Positions 43,924 through 52,929 of a DNA stretch of 64,000 nt are shown here, in pieces. The notes under the pieces were generated by a model that had not been told where the DNA came from, did not search any database, and worked only from the letters and a program-made list of their open reading frames with translations. The stretch is from the NCBI GenBank assembly GCA_903970475.1, contig CAJCIQ010000211.1, positions 30,442 to 94,441 of the forward strand, given 5' to 3'. This DNA comes from Beijerinckiaceae bacterium. Lineage in GTDB: Bacteria > Bacteroidota > Bacteroidia > Chitinophagales > Chitinophagaceae. Both the position numbers and the translations under genes were made by a program. How positions within the stretch are numbered: the stretch's first letter is position 1; every line of letters starts with the position of its first letter.

Positions 43924-46155
43924 ATGGATTTTGCGTATTTATTCAGAATATTACTGAAAAGAAAATGGATCATCATAGGGACTTCCGTAGCCGCGGCCTT
44001 GATTGCCTTTTTGGTAGCCAGGGACGACAAGAAGCTCTACCGTTCTACTTCTCAATTCTCAACAGGTTTCACCACTTCTGAGGATGTTAGGGTCAATCCG
44101 GACAGCTACAATTTTATGGAAGCGGACACGAAGTTCAACAACGTGACCGTGACCGCCATGTCTCCCACCGTCGTCAGCCTGCTAGGGTATAAGTTGCTCT
44201 TGCACGATTTGAGCAGCCCACGGCCCTTCCGCAGGCTGACGGACAGGGAACAGCAATTGCCCCTGGTAAAAAGTATAGACATGGCTAAAGCCGCCCAGAC
44301 TTTGGAAACAAAGTGGGAGACCATGAGCCTGCTCACTTCTTACCTGCCGGAAGAAAGGAAATTGTTGGAGTTGCTAAATGTGTACAAGTACGATTACAAG
44401 TCCCTGACCAAATACCTGGCCGTCTACCGTATGCAGCATACGGATTATATCCAGATCGATTATGAAAGTGAAAACCCGGAATTGTCAGCCTTTACCGTAA
44501 ACCAGCTCTTCCAGGAGTTCATCCGTTATTACCAGAGCATACGCAGCGAACGTTCCTCCGAATCCATAGACACCCTGCGTTCCATTGTGGAAAAGAAGAA
44601 GGCCGACTGGGATGCCAAGAATGAAGCCCTCAGGAACACAGGTCTGGTAGACGTGGGTACGGAAAGCGCCAGTAAGTTCGATATGATCCGGGAACTGGAA
44701 ACCTCCCTGGAAGAAGAGAAGGGAAACAGGACCAAATTGATGTATTCCCTTCAGGACGTCAATACCCGCCTGACAGCGGCCAATGCGCCCTCCACCGCTA
44801 CTTCCGGCACCAACCCCAATGATCCTTCCTACAACAACGAAATCATTCTGCTCCGTCAGCAGAGGGACAACGCATACAACGACTATATAGCCTCCGGCTC
44901 CAAGGATCCCAAGCTGCTGGAAAAGTACAATAGCCTTAAAACAGCGTACAACAATAAGGTGGAAAGTGCCTCAGCACCTAGCGCCGCAGCTAAGACAGGC
45001 GCCGTATCTGCTTCCAGCTCTGTGGCAGACCTCACTGACCGTAAAGGCCAGCTGCAGGTGGACCTGAACGCGGCGACAGCGAACATCAACCAACACCAGG
45101 CAACCATTGATTCCATTAAGCATTCCCTGATCGCCTCCTCATCCAAAAGTGCCGAAGTAGAGGGGCTGCTCAAGGATGAAGAACAGGCCAACAAGGAATA
45201 CCTGGATGCTAAAAAGCGTTATAACGACGCCATGGACCAGAACTCATCTTCGGTCAATAACTTCAAACAAATCCTGCTGGGCCAGCCCGCCATAGAACCT
45301 GAGCCTTCCAAAACCCTGATCATTACCGCTGGCGCCGGATTCGGCGCCTTTACCATAGTGGTGCTGGTGTTTGTGTTGCTGATTTATATGGACAGCTCTG
45401 TAAAGACGCCTAACAACTTTGAAAGAACCGTGGGTTTGAAACTGATCTCCATGATCAATTTCATGAACCTCAAACAAAAGAAGTTGTCTGACCTGGTGGC
45501 CGGAAAAGTTGATGCCAAGGACAATCTGGAACATAACCGCCAAAATGTATTCCGGGAACTCCTGCGTAAACTGCGCTATGAGATCGAACACAGCGGCAAG
45601 AAGGTCTTCCTGTTCACTTCCACCAGGAAGGGCGAAGGCAAAACAACCCTCATACAGGCCCTGGCCTACTCCATGTCCTTAAGCAAAAAACGCATCCTCA
45701 TCCTGGATACCAACTTTTGCAACAATGACCTGACGGTACAACTGGGCGCAAAGCCCAATCTGGAAAAACTCGATGGGTACAGCAATGATCAATCCCTGAT
45801 GGATACCATCACCAATGCAGCTTCGGACATTGTGCCCGGCAGTGTATACGCCATCGGCTGTGAAGGCGGTGATTATACCCCTTCAGAAATCCTGCCCAGG
45901 GAAAACCTCCTTCAACACTTAAGCACCCTGACCAAAATGTTCGACTACGTTTTTTTGGAAGGGCCTCCCCTCAATGACTTCTCTGACGCCAAGGAGCTCT
46001 CCGAGCACGTAGAGGGGGTGATCGCCATATTCTCAGCCCAAAATGCCATCCGCCAGATCGACAGGGAATCCCTGGGATTTTATAAACAACTCAATGGTAA
46101 ATTCTGTGGGGCCGTCCTGAACATGGTAGACCTGGAAAACGTTAACGTACTCTAA
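43924..46155 (+). CDS. Wzc/GumC-like polysaccharide co-polymerase with BY-kinase-type ATPase domain
   Basis: A 743-residue inner-membrane protein. A Wzz-type chain-length domain begins with a helix at about 15-32; a long periplasmic coiled-coil region (about 200-430) follows; a Pro-rich PAIEPEPSK precedes the second helix (about 464-490). The cytoplasmic P-loop domain has Walker A STRKGEGKTT (566-575), Walker A-prime ILILDTNF and Walker B YVFLEGPP. It regulates polymer length and export. The C-terminus (FCGAVLNMVDLENVNVL) lacks the Tyr cluster of classical BY-kinases, so autophosphorylation on a tail is unlikely. It starts 33 bp after the giant secreted protein. Confidence 0.92.
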   Translation: MDFAYLFRILLKRKWIIIGTSVAAALIAFLVARDDKKLYRSTSQFSTGFTTSEDVRVNPDSYNFMEADTKFNNVTVTAMSPTVVSLLGYKLLLHDLSSPRPFRRLTDREQQLPLVKSIDMAKAAQTLETKWETMSLLTSYLPEERKLLELLNVYKYDYKSLTKYLAVYRMQHTDYIQIDYESENPELSAFTVNQLFQEFIRYYQSIRSERSSESIDTLRSIVEKKKADWDAKNEALRNTGLVDVGTESASKFDMIRELETSLEEEKGNRTKLMYSLQDVNTRLTAANAPSTATSGTNPNDPSYNNEIILLRQQRDNAYNDYIASGSKDPKLLEKYNSLKTAYNNKVESASAPSAAAKTGAVSASSSVADLTDRKGQLQVDLNAATANINQHQATIDSIKHSLIASSSKSAEVEGLLKDEEQANKEYLDAKKRYNDAMDQNSSSVNNFKQILLGQPAIEPEPSKTLIITAGAGFGAFTIVVLVFVLLIYMDSSVKTPNNFERTVGLKLISMINFMNLKQKKLSDLVAGKVDAKDNLEHNRQNVFRELLRKLRYEIEHSGKKVFLFTSTRKGEGKTTLIQALAYSMSLSKKRILILDTNFCNNDLTVQLGAKPNLEKLDGYSNDQSLMDTITNAASDIVPGSVYAIGCEGGDYTPSEILPRENLLQHLSTLTKMFDYVFLEGPPLNDFSDAKELSEHVEGVIAIFSAQNAIRQIDRESLGFYKQLNGKFCGAVLNMVDLENVNVL

Positions 46156-46164
46156 ACAGGTTAT

Positions 46165-46260
46165 ATGGAACAGGAACGACACACTTTCCATCAGAAATTT
46201 GCCACCTGGGTCATCGCCGCTATCATGATCTACTTCTTTTTTAAAAATGTCTTTTTTTGA
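46165..46260 (+). CDS. 31-residue single-helix membrane miniprotein
   Basis: An ATG at 46165, 9 bp after the Wzc-like stop, opens a 31-codon frame ending in TGA at 46258-46260, 6 bp before the polymerase ATG. The peptide is a polar head (MEQERHTFHQKFA) followed by one hydrophobic helix (TWVIAAIMIYFFFKNVFF). Its neat fit between two co-transcribed genes, tight spacing, and an ideal helix length argue that it is translated. No family is recognised. It could be an accessory subunit of the co-polymerase or polymerase. Confidence 0.58.
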   Translation: MEQERHTFHQKFATWVIAAIMIYFFFKNVFF

Positions 46261-46266
46261 TCCCTG

Positions 46267-47766
46267 ATGGAGTCCGGAAGAATATACCTGGAAAGCTTGC
46301 AGCATAAGGAGCCGAAGTGGGTACATATCCTGGTGGCCATTATCCTGGCCCTGGGCCTGGGTTACCTCACGGCGGTGCAACTGCTGGCTGGTCTGGGCGT
46401 TACCATCTGCATCATAGGCATCACCCTGATGGTGGTTTGTATCCTCAATCCTTACGCAGGTATAGTGATCAATATGGTCTACTGTATGTTTTCTGCCGTG
46501 CTGAACCGGTTACCGGGTATGGATACCTTTCCGGTAGGTATTCTATCGGATTTATTGATACTGGCCATACTCTTAGGTTATTTTATCCGCCGTGTTCCTT
46601 TAAAAGATACGATCAACCAATGGATGAAATCCCCGGTAACAATTGCCTTCCTGCTGATGGGTGCCTATATAACGTTACAAGCCGGTAACTGGGAACAAAA
46701 ATCCTTAGGGGGATGGGGGCAAACCATCCGCAAAGTGATTGACACTTATATGTTGTACTTTATTGCCTACGATATATTCCGGGACAAGGCGCGTATCAAA
46801 GGCTATATCAATGTCCTTTTCTGGGTCTGTGTTTTCCTGGGTCTGTATGGCTGTGTCCAGCAGGCGGTAGGATTATTTGGATTTGAAAGGAATTGGGTAA
46901 TGGCAGAGGACCAGCGTTTTGCCTTGATTTGCATTAACGGCGAATTCCGCAAATTCTCCTTTTTATCCGGCCCTACGGTGTACGGGTTACTGATGTCCGG
47001 CACGGCTACTTTTTACCTGGTTTTATCCATGCAGCAAAAAGGCTGGGAAGCTTGGAAATTAAGGCTGGGCTGTATACCCATGATATTAGGCGGTGTCTAT
47101 TCCGGAACCCGGACGTCCAACCTGATGCTGATCGCCGGACTGTGTTACTTCGTGTTACTCACCTTCAATAAGAAAGGTACCCGCATACTTGCCTTAGCCA
47201 GTGCTGCCATTTTGGTGCTCCTGCTTTATTTACCCATTTATAGTAACTACGCCCTCAACAGGTTCAGGACTTCTTTTCAGGGTTCCCATGATGAATCCTA
47301 CCTGGTCCGTGAACGGAACAGGGCATACATACAACCCTATATCTGGGCTCACCCCTTCGGCGGAGGCCTGTATACGACCGGCACGCACGGGTTCGACTAT
47401 AATCCGGGGCACTATCTGGCAGGATTCCCCACGGATAATGATTACCTTAAAAAGGCCCTGGAAACAGGATGGATAGGGCTGATTCTCGTCCTGTGGCTGT
47501 ATTTCATCATTATGAGATCATCCATACGCGGCTACTTTCGTAATAAGGATCCCCAAGAAAAATACCGGGCTGCTGCTTGTGGAGCCTTGTTATTTGGTTA
47601 TTTTGTTGCTTCCTATACCCAGGAGGCATTGGGGGACCTGTCTGACATTGTGGTTTATTATCCTCTTATCGCCATACTGGTGCGGCTCGAACAGCCCGTC
47701 AACGGCTCGAAGTACAAAAATGAAAACGATGCACAAATTGAGTTATTTTCTACTGTTCAACCTTAG
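46267..47766 (+). CDS. O-antigen ligase/polymerase-family membrane protein (Wzy/WaaL-like)
   Basis: A 499-residue protein with about 11-12 helices and a large periplasmic loop (about 330-400). The loop contains the SYLVRERNRAYIQPYIWAHPFGGGLYTTG segment, and nearby FSGTRTSNL and DNDYLKKALETGWIG are typical of the PF04932 O-antigen ligase/polymerase superfamily. Next to the Wzc-like co-polymerase and in a locus with a flippase, the likely role is Wzy-type polymerisation of repeat units on the periplasmic face. Its 3' end overlaps the start of the TolC-like gene by 47 bp. Confidence 0.88.
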   Translation: MESGRIYLESLQHKEPKWVHILVAIILALGLGYLTAVQLLAGLGVTICIIGITLMVVCILNPYAGIVINMVYCMFSAVLNRLPGMDTFPVGILSDLLILAILLGYFIRRVPLKDTINQWMKSPVTIAFLLMGAYITLQAGNWEQKSLGGWGQTIRKVIDTYMLYFIAYDIFRDKARIKGYINVLFWVCVFLGLYGCVQQAVGLFGFERNWVMAEDQRFALICINGEFRKFSFLSGPTVYGLLMSGTATFYLVLSMQQKGWEAWKLRLGCIPMILGGVYSGTRTSNLMLIAGLCYFVLLTFNKKGTRILALASAAILVLLLYLPIYSNYALNRFRTSFQGSHDESYLVRERNRAYIQPYIWAHPFGGGLYTTGTHGFDYNPGHYLAGFPTDNDYLKKALETGWIGLILVLWLYFIIMRSSIRGYFRNKDPQEKYRAAACGALLFGYFVASYTQEALGDLSDIVVYYPLIAILVRLEQPVNGSKYKNENDAQIELFSTVQP

Positions 47767-48436
47767 CCTGGTTTTAGGGATCTCAACCCTCCGCGCCCAG
47801 CAATCCATAAAAGCCAGCCAATCCCTGGCCAGGATGGATACGGCCGGTACAGAAGCAAGGCTTATCCAGATTGCACTGCTGCGCCCTTCTTTCGATGCCG
47901 CCACGCATCAAGTGAAACTCGCTAATCACCAACTGAGCGAAGCCAAAAATTCCTGGCTCAACCTGTTGAGCCTTTCGCTCAATTACAACGAACTTGACTT
48001 TTCTCATAATACGGGCCCAGCCGCTTACGTGTACCCCAAATACTTTTTCGGACTGACCATCCCCATCGGCTACATTTTCAGCAGGGGATCTGAAATCAAA
48101 ATTGCCCGGGAAAACCAGGTCATCGCCAAAGACAACCGACTGGAGGCAGAACGGGCTATTGTTGCCGATGTCAAGAGTAAATACCGCACCTACCTGAATT
48201 ATCAGTCCATAGCGGCTGTTCAGAATATTATGGTAAACGACCAGCAGGCCGCTTTCCTGCAAGCGGAAAAGAATTTCCGGGACGGGAAGGTGAGCATCAC
48301 AGAATACAATGATGCCTCCAAGGCATTCAATACGACCGTCCTGCAACAGTTGCAATATAAAATCCAGGCTGACCAGGTGAAAGTACAACTGGAACAGGAC
48401 CTGGGCATGACCCTGGAAGAGGCGCTGAAACAATAG
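47720..48436 (+). CDS. TolC-like outer-membrane efflux family protein, half-size
   Basis: The ATG at 47720, within the end of the polymerase gene, begins MKTMHKLSYFLLFNLSLVLG, a signal peptide ending LRAQ; ATG 47729 is an alternative. The mature part of about 215 residues is nearly all alpha-helical with heptad-like Leu/Ala spacing, short beta-strands (NLLSLSLNYNELDF, KYFFGLTIPIGYIFSRG) and a YNDASKAFNTTVLQQLQYKI helix. That is the helix-strand-strand-helix pattern of one TolC repeat. Canonical TolC proteins have two repeats (about 420-480 residues), so this is one repeat. It may form a higher-order outer-membrane channel for the polysaccharide, in place of Wza (inference). Confidence 0.8.
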   Translation: MKTMHKLSYFLLFNLSLVLGISTLRAQQSIKASQSLARMDTAGTEARLIQIALLRPSFDAATHQVKLANHQLSEAKNSWLNLLSLSLNYNELDFSHNTGPAAYVYPKYFFGLTIPIGYIFSRGSEIKIARENQVIAKDNRLEAERAIVADVKSKYRTYLNYQSIAAVQNIMVNDQQAAFLQAEKNFRDGKVSITEYNDASKAFNTTVLQQLQYKIQADQVKVQLEQDLGMTLEEALKQ

Positions 48437-48452
48437 ACATTACTTCAAAACC

Positions 48453-50114
48453 ATGGAAGTTGTGCAAATAGCTCGTGAAGGCAAGCGTCCCGCACAGGTA
48501 CAGGCATTCCGTAAGGGAAGCACCTGGGTTTGGGTTAGTGCGGCCCTCCTGTTACTAGGGTGGGTGGGATTATTTTATTGTAACCTTACCGGCCGTACCG
48601 GTGGAAGCCTTACCGGCCATGGCGAGTGGAGCTATCCCCTGGACGACACGTATATACACCTGACCCTGGCTAAAAACCTGGCGCGCTATCACACGTGGGG
48701 TATACAACCCGGGATCTTTGCTTCCGCTTCTTCTTCCCCCCTCTACACCCTGACCCTGGGACTACTATTCATGGTCATTGGGGTGCATTCCCTACTCCCT
48801 TTGGTGTTGAATGCACTGGGGGCAGTGGTGCTGCTGGCTGTCATTAGCCATACCCTGAACAAGGAAGGACTGACGCCCTTTACCCAATGGATCATACTGA
48901 TCGCTGTGATGGTATTCACGCCCTTACCCATCCTGGTGATTTCCGGTATGGAACATACCTTCCAATGTTTATGGTCTTTTCTATTACTCTTTGGACTGGC
49001 AAGCTGGATGGAAAACCGGCGTAATGCAACCATGGGTCTCCCCTGGCCTTTTTTATTGTATGCTTTCCTGCTGGTGGGTACCCGTTATGAAGGTCTTTTT
49101 CTTATCGCCATTGCCATGGCCCTGCTGGCCACCAAGGGGCACTGGTGGGCCGCTGTCCAACTGGGCATAGCGGGAAGTTTGCCCATAGTCCTTTTCGGGA
49201 TCTATGCCTGGTCTGAAGGATCTTACTTTTTACCCAATTCCATATTGCTCAAATCAGGCACTTCCGATGGATTGGGTGCCTTAGCCCAAAGCATACTGAC
49301 CGATAAGCTGGCCTTGTCCAAACAAGGCATTACCGGCGTGGCGACCCAACGCCTGTTGTTTATCATCCCGCTCTGCTTTTTGGTATTTCGGACTGCCAGG
49401 GATTGGACGGGGAGGTATGGGTACCTGCTGTTGCTGTTGACCGGCACCGTCCTGCTTCATTTGTGTCTGGCCTCCACGGGTTGGTTTTACAGGTATGAAG
49501 CCTATCTGATCCTGATGGCCACCGTCATCACGGCCATCCTTTGCTTTAAGCTGGGCCCTTCCCTATGGAAGAACTCCCCCTTGCTGGTTAAAGGCGTGGC
49601 CGTCCTGTTGTTTGGTTATCTGCTGTTGCCCCTTGTTTTACGCAGCTCCGCCGGTATCACTAAAGCCACCAGGGCCTGCCTGAACATCTATGAACAACAA
49701 AAACAAATGGGGAAATTCTTAAACCAATACTATCCCCATGCGGCGGTAGCCGCCAATGATATTGGGGCCATAGGTTATGAAAGCAGTTCCTCCTTAGTGG
49801 ATTTATGGGGATTGGGGAATATAGACGTAGCCAGGGCCAGGATGACCCACCGGTGGAATCCCGATTTCCTGGACTCCCTGGTACACCAAAAAGGGGTACA
49901 GGTTGCCGTGGTCTACGATAGTTGGTTTGATCCGGCCCTGCTTTCCCGTTGGACCAAAGTGGGAAGCTGGACCATACCCGATAATGTCATTTGCGGAGAC
50001 GCATCCGTATCCTTTTATACGATCCAGGCACATAATGCAGACTCACTACGTACCGCGCTGCGGGTGTTCAGCAGCTCCCTACCCAATGAAGTAAGTACAC
50101 ATTATTTTCCTTAA
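48453..50114 (+). CDS. GT-C-like polytopic membrane protein
   Basis: A 553-residue integral membrane protein with about 10-12 helices, first helix at about 28-46. The first periplasmic loop has YPLDDTYIHLTLAKNLA with the DD pair typical of GT-C glycosyltransferases, and SASSSPLYT in the next loop. The C-terminal soluble part (about 400-553) carries NDIGAIGYESSSSLVDLWGLGN, a pattern common in this uncharacterised GT-C branch. It would use a polyprenyl-phosphate sugar donor to decorate the polymer or a protein in the periplasm. It lies 16 bp after the TolC-like gene. Confidence 0.76.
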   Translation: MEVVQIAREGKRPAQVQAFRKGSTWVWVSAALLLLGWVGLFYCNLTGRTGGSLTGHGEWSYPLDDTYIHLTLAKNLARYHTWGIQPGIFASASSSPLYTLTLGLLFMVIGVHSLLPLVLNALGAVVLLAVISHTLNKEGLTPFTQWIILIAVMVFTPLPILVISGMEHTFQCLWSFLLLFGLASWMENRRNATMGLPWPFLLYAFLLVGTRYEGLFLIAIAMALLATKGHWWAAVQLGIAGSLPIVLFGIYAWSEGSYFLPNSILLKSGTSDGLGALAQSILTDKLALSKQGITGVATQRLLFIIPLCFLVFRTARDWTGRYGYLLLLLTGTVLLHLCLASTGWFYRYEAYLILMATVITAILCFKLGPSLWKNSPLLVKGVAVLLFGYLLLPLVLRSSAGITKATRACLNIYEQQKQMGKFLNQYYPHAAVAANDIGAIGYESSSSLVDLWGLGNIDVARARMTHRWNPDFLDSLVHQKGVQVAVVYDSWFDPALLSRWTKVGSWTIPDNVICGDASVSFYTIQAHNADSLRTALRVFSSSLPNEVSTHYFP

Positions 50115-50137
50115 TTGCTTAACAACCTTAGCTACCG

Positions 50138-51427
50138 ATGCGAGCCCCTTACTGGATATCAAAAGGATTAAACCTACCGGCTTTGGAACAAAGCCGCCTG
50201 CATTGGGTGGACTACCTCAAAGGCATAGCCATTTTCCAGGTCGTTTACCGCCATATTCTCATTGGTATGGACCGGAGTGGTTTGTTCGTAGACAACGTGC
50301 GTCATATCTCCCTGATCCCGGATTTTATTTGGAATGCAAATAATGTATTTTACAGTTTCCGGATGCCCCTGTTTTTCATCCTGAGCGGGGTGTTTCTACA
50401 AAACAGCCTGAAAAAACGTTCTACAGCCGCTTTCCTCGGCAACCGCTTTGAATACCTGATTTATCCTTACCTGATCTGGGCTACGATACAGATTGCCCTT
50501 CAGGTAGCGGCTCCTCATGCCCAGGCCAACGCAACCCGGTCCTGGCAAGACTTCGGCTATATCTTTTACCAGCCTCAGAAACTGGATCAGTTCTGGTACC
50601 TGCCCGCCCTGTTCAATGCAACCCTCGTATATACCCTGACCAAAGTATACCTCAAAATCCCGTCCTGGGCGCAACTTGTGCTGGGCGTAGGTTTGTTCTT
50701 GTTCTATTTCAATACCACCAACATCGATCACTGGAGCATGTTCACCGATTGGATGCGGTTTTATATTTACTTCGCCATAGGGGATGTATTGACGCATTTC
50801 TTCTTTTCCAAGGGCTTTCAGCAATTCATGCATAATCCCTGGAGTTTGCTCATCGTCACCCCGGCATTTGCCGCCACGCAATTTTACTATCTGCATATGC
50901 ATGCAAACGTGGTCGCACCTGCCCTACTGGGTATTTCCCTGGTGGGTTGCACCACCATGTTTGTATGTGCTGGGCTGCTGGAGCGTTGGAACATCTTAAA
51001 TTTCCTGAGGATTTTCGGGTACCACTCCCTGTATATATATGTGATACACGTGATGGTGGCGGCCTTGGTGCGCAATTTCCTGGTGTACGAACTACACATT
51101 CACGACGTGTATGCCGTATTATTCCTAGGAATATTCCTGGCCATGCTGATCCCTGTTTTTTTCTACAATTACCTGGTCAAAGATGGCCCCTTATGGTGGA
51201 TGTTTTATTTCCGCAAATCCAGCATGCAGGAAAGGGAAAAGTCAGGCGGGCAGCGCACTTCAGCTCCTGCAGCCCGGACGCAAAACAAGGCCGTCCAACC
51301 TGGTACGGACACTTGTGACGTATCCATGTTGAGGATACGAACGGGGGTACACGGACTGGTGGGATTAAACCATTCTACCCAGGCTTGTGAAGTCCTTCAT
51401 TTTGATCGGATATTATTCCACTTTTAA
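50138..51427 (+). CDS. Acyltransferase family 3 membrane protein
   Basis: A 429-residue acyltransferase-3 (OafA/NolL-like) membrane enzyme with about ten helices. The N-terminal motif WVDYLKGIAIFQVVYRHIL contains the conserved His used by the family, and FYSFRMPLFFILSGVFL is the second signature. It would O-acetylate the polysaccharide during export. The residues after about 365 form a polar tail with no clear fold (ending LHFDRILFHF); this may be a real but unconserved extension, or the product of a shifted reading frame near the end. It is the last gene of the plus-strand exopolysaccharide arm. Confidence 0.88.
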   Translation: MRAPYWISKGLNLPALEQSRLHWVDYLKGIAIFQVVYRHILIGMDRSGLFVDNVRHISLIPDFIWNANNVFYSFRMPLFFILSGVFLQNSLKKRSTAAFLGNRFEYLIYPYLIWATIQIALQVAAPHAQANATRSWQDFGYIFYQPQKLDQFWYLPALFNATLVYTLTKVYLKIPSWAQLVLGVGLFLFYFNTTNIDHWSMFTDWMRFYIYFAIGDVLTHFFFSKGFQQFMHNPWSLLIVTPAFAATQFYYLHMHANVVAPALLGISLVGCTTMFVCAGLLERWNILNFLRIFGYHSLYIYVIHVMVAALVRNFLVYELHIHDVYAVLFLGIFLAMLIPVFFYNYLVKDGPLWWMFYFRKSSMQEREKSGGQRTSAPAARTQNKAVQPGTDTCDVSMLRIRTGVHGLVGLNHSTQACEVLHFDRILFHF

Positions 51428-51429
51428 AG

Positions 51430-51654
51430 TCAAAATACTATCTTTGTGCGCACGGTGGAATGGCACATTACGGTGCATTCCCCAGGTCTGGCCGCTGCTG
51501 ACCTGATCATTTCACAAATCCAATTTATCCAACAGTAAGGAAGGCTATTCAGCGTCTTCAGATAGGACCCGGAAAGACATCCGCTACGGCGAACCATGTC
51601 GGACCAATAGCTATGCTGCACTTTAGGATCATTGAGATTAAAAGAAATGGACAC
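51430..51654 (-). CDS. Doubtful small Cys/Trp-rich open frame (74 residues)
   Basis: A GTG-started frame in the gap after the acyltransferase gene. The peptide (NDPKVQHSYWSDMVRRSGC... CWINWICEMIRS) has three Trp and five Cys, amphipathic helix spacing and no family I can name. It is listed because the composition is not obviously random and the gap is otherwise empty, but there is no start-site support, and it is convergent with the acyltransferase. Confidence 0.25.
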   Translation of the reverse strand: MSISFNLNDPKVQHSYWSDMVRRSGCLSGSYLKTLNSLPYCWINWICEMIRSAAARPGECTVMCHSTVRTKIVF

Positions 51655-51704
51655 ATAGAAAAATATCCGTCACCCACATGAGATGCCATTAGGGAATGTA
51701 ACCG

Positions 51705-51808
51705 CGTCCTTGCCTTGAGTAGGGTTGATTGTCGAACGCATTTCCAAAGATACTGTCATCCCGGCGGATAGCTGAAGACGTCCTTGCCTAGCGCAGGGTT
51801 GACTGTCG
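51705..51808. repeat. Pair of imperfect 30-bp direct repeats
   Basis: The unit CGTCCTTGCCT-N5-AGGGTTGA-Y-TGTCG occurs at 51705-51734 and 51779-51808, 26 of 30 positions identical, 74 bp apart. The mismatches cluster in the 5-bp centre. The repeats lie outside any convincing gene. Confidence 0.6.
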
Positions 51809-51875
51809 GGCTTTCACCGGGATTTCAGTTAGGGCTTGCGCGGCTGCGAGCGCGGCGATGGTGACTTGTGTTTGC

Positions 51876-52892
51876 TCACATGGTTAACAACACCCCATCT
51901 TCTTCCTTTTCCACCTGATGCCGGATTTCCTCTAACACGGAGGCGAGTTGCAGGCTCAACCAATGCGGCATTAATTCGCTACTGCGTTTACCCTCATGGA
52001 GGCAACGTAACATCTCCGTTATCTCAAAGTGCATCCCTTTTCCTTCCCATTGAAATTCTCTTTGGGCGCTCCCATCTTTAAGGGTAATCTGGATCTGCTC
52101 CGGGCGTCCATGCCAGGGGTCCTTCATCGTAATGGTGCCTTTTGTACCACGTATGATGGCCCGATTTTCCTTTCGGGATATGCCATCTGCCACCATGCGG
52201 CGTAAATCCAACCGGGCTTTCTTACCCCCCTCAAATGAAAGATGGCAGATGGTGTTTTCCTGGAACCCCTCCTCTTTAAAGGAGGTCTCTGCCTTTACCG
52301 ATCGGGGTTTACCCAGTAAGAATAAGCTCAGGAAAACAGGATAGGCACTCAGGTCTTGGGAAGAGGCAACCTTGGAAATATCCAGGTCTGACTCCAGGGG
52401 CAGTTCCCCCATTTCCGTTAAGGTTGTTTCTATGGAGATTAAGTCACCCAGGTCATGAGCTTTGAGGATACTTAAAACGCTGTAGCAACTGGGGAGGAAG
52501 CGCAACGGCAGGCCTTCCATCAGGAACACCCCTGTCCTTTTGGACACTTCGGCCAGCATGGACGCATGTGCCGAACTCATGCACATGGGCGCTGCGCAGA
52601 GTACTGGCCTTCCGCCTTGGAGACAGCGCACGGTATATGGATAACGGAAAGTGGCGGGTGCTGCTACAAACACCGCATCCACCTTTGCCACCTCCAGGAA
52701 GGCTTTCATATCAACATAGGTCTGCGGTACCTTAAAATCCAGTGCAAATTGTTGAAGGTCATCGGATCCTTCTGGTCCCAATATGGCTTTGATGGCGCAA
52801 GGTCTTTCGGTAACGAAGGGAAGATCGGCTGCAAAGTCACGGGCGGCCTGCCCTGTGCCTACAATTCCCCATTGGAAAGGTTTAGGTGTCAT
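51876..52892 (-). CDS. Gfo/Idh/MocA-family oxidoreductase lacking the EKP lysine
   Basis: A 338-residue two-domain protein: an N-terminal NAD(P)-binding Rossmann domain (WGIVGTGQAA at 8-17) and a C-terminal alpha/beta domain starting after about 120. In the family, Lys of the EKP motif is the central catalytic residue; here the site reads VLCAAPMCMS, so both Glu and Lys are Ala (100-101). The following LMEGLPLRFLP is otherwise typical. The protein may have lost dehydrogenase activity or use a different mechanism. It stands alone between convergent and co-directional small genes, and no partner is evident. Confidence 0.88.
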   Translation of the reverse strand: MTPKPFQWGIVGTGQAARDFAADLPFVTERPCAIKAILGPEGSDDLQQFALDFKVPQTYVDMKAFLEVAKVDAVFVAAPATFRYPYTVRCLQGGRPVLCAAPMCMSSAHASMLAEVSKRTGVFLMEGLPLRFLPSCYSVLSILKAHDLGDLISIETTLTEMGELPLESDLDISKVASSQDLSAYPVFLSLFLLGKPRSVKAETSFKEEGFQENTICHLSFEGGKKARLDLRRMVADGISRKENRAIIRGTKGTITMKDPWHGRPEQIQITLKDGSAQREFQWEGKGMHFEITEMLRCLHEGKRSSELMPHWLSLQLASVLEEIRHQVEKEEDGVLLTM

Positions 52893-52929
52893 AGTCTAGC
52901 TACTAATTTGTCCAGAGCAAAAGAAATAA

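Larger units (their letters stand above)
51428..51875. other. Intergenic region after the exopolysaccharide locus
   Basis: About 450 bp between the acyltransferase stop and the oxidoreductase stop (convergent). It holds the doubtful frame at 51430-51654 and a pair of imperfect 30-bp direct repeats (51705-51734 and 51779-51808). No typical terminator hairpin with a T-run is visible. Confidence 0.4.
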
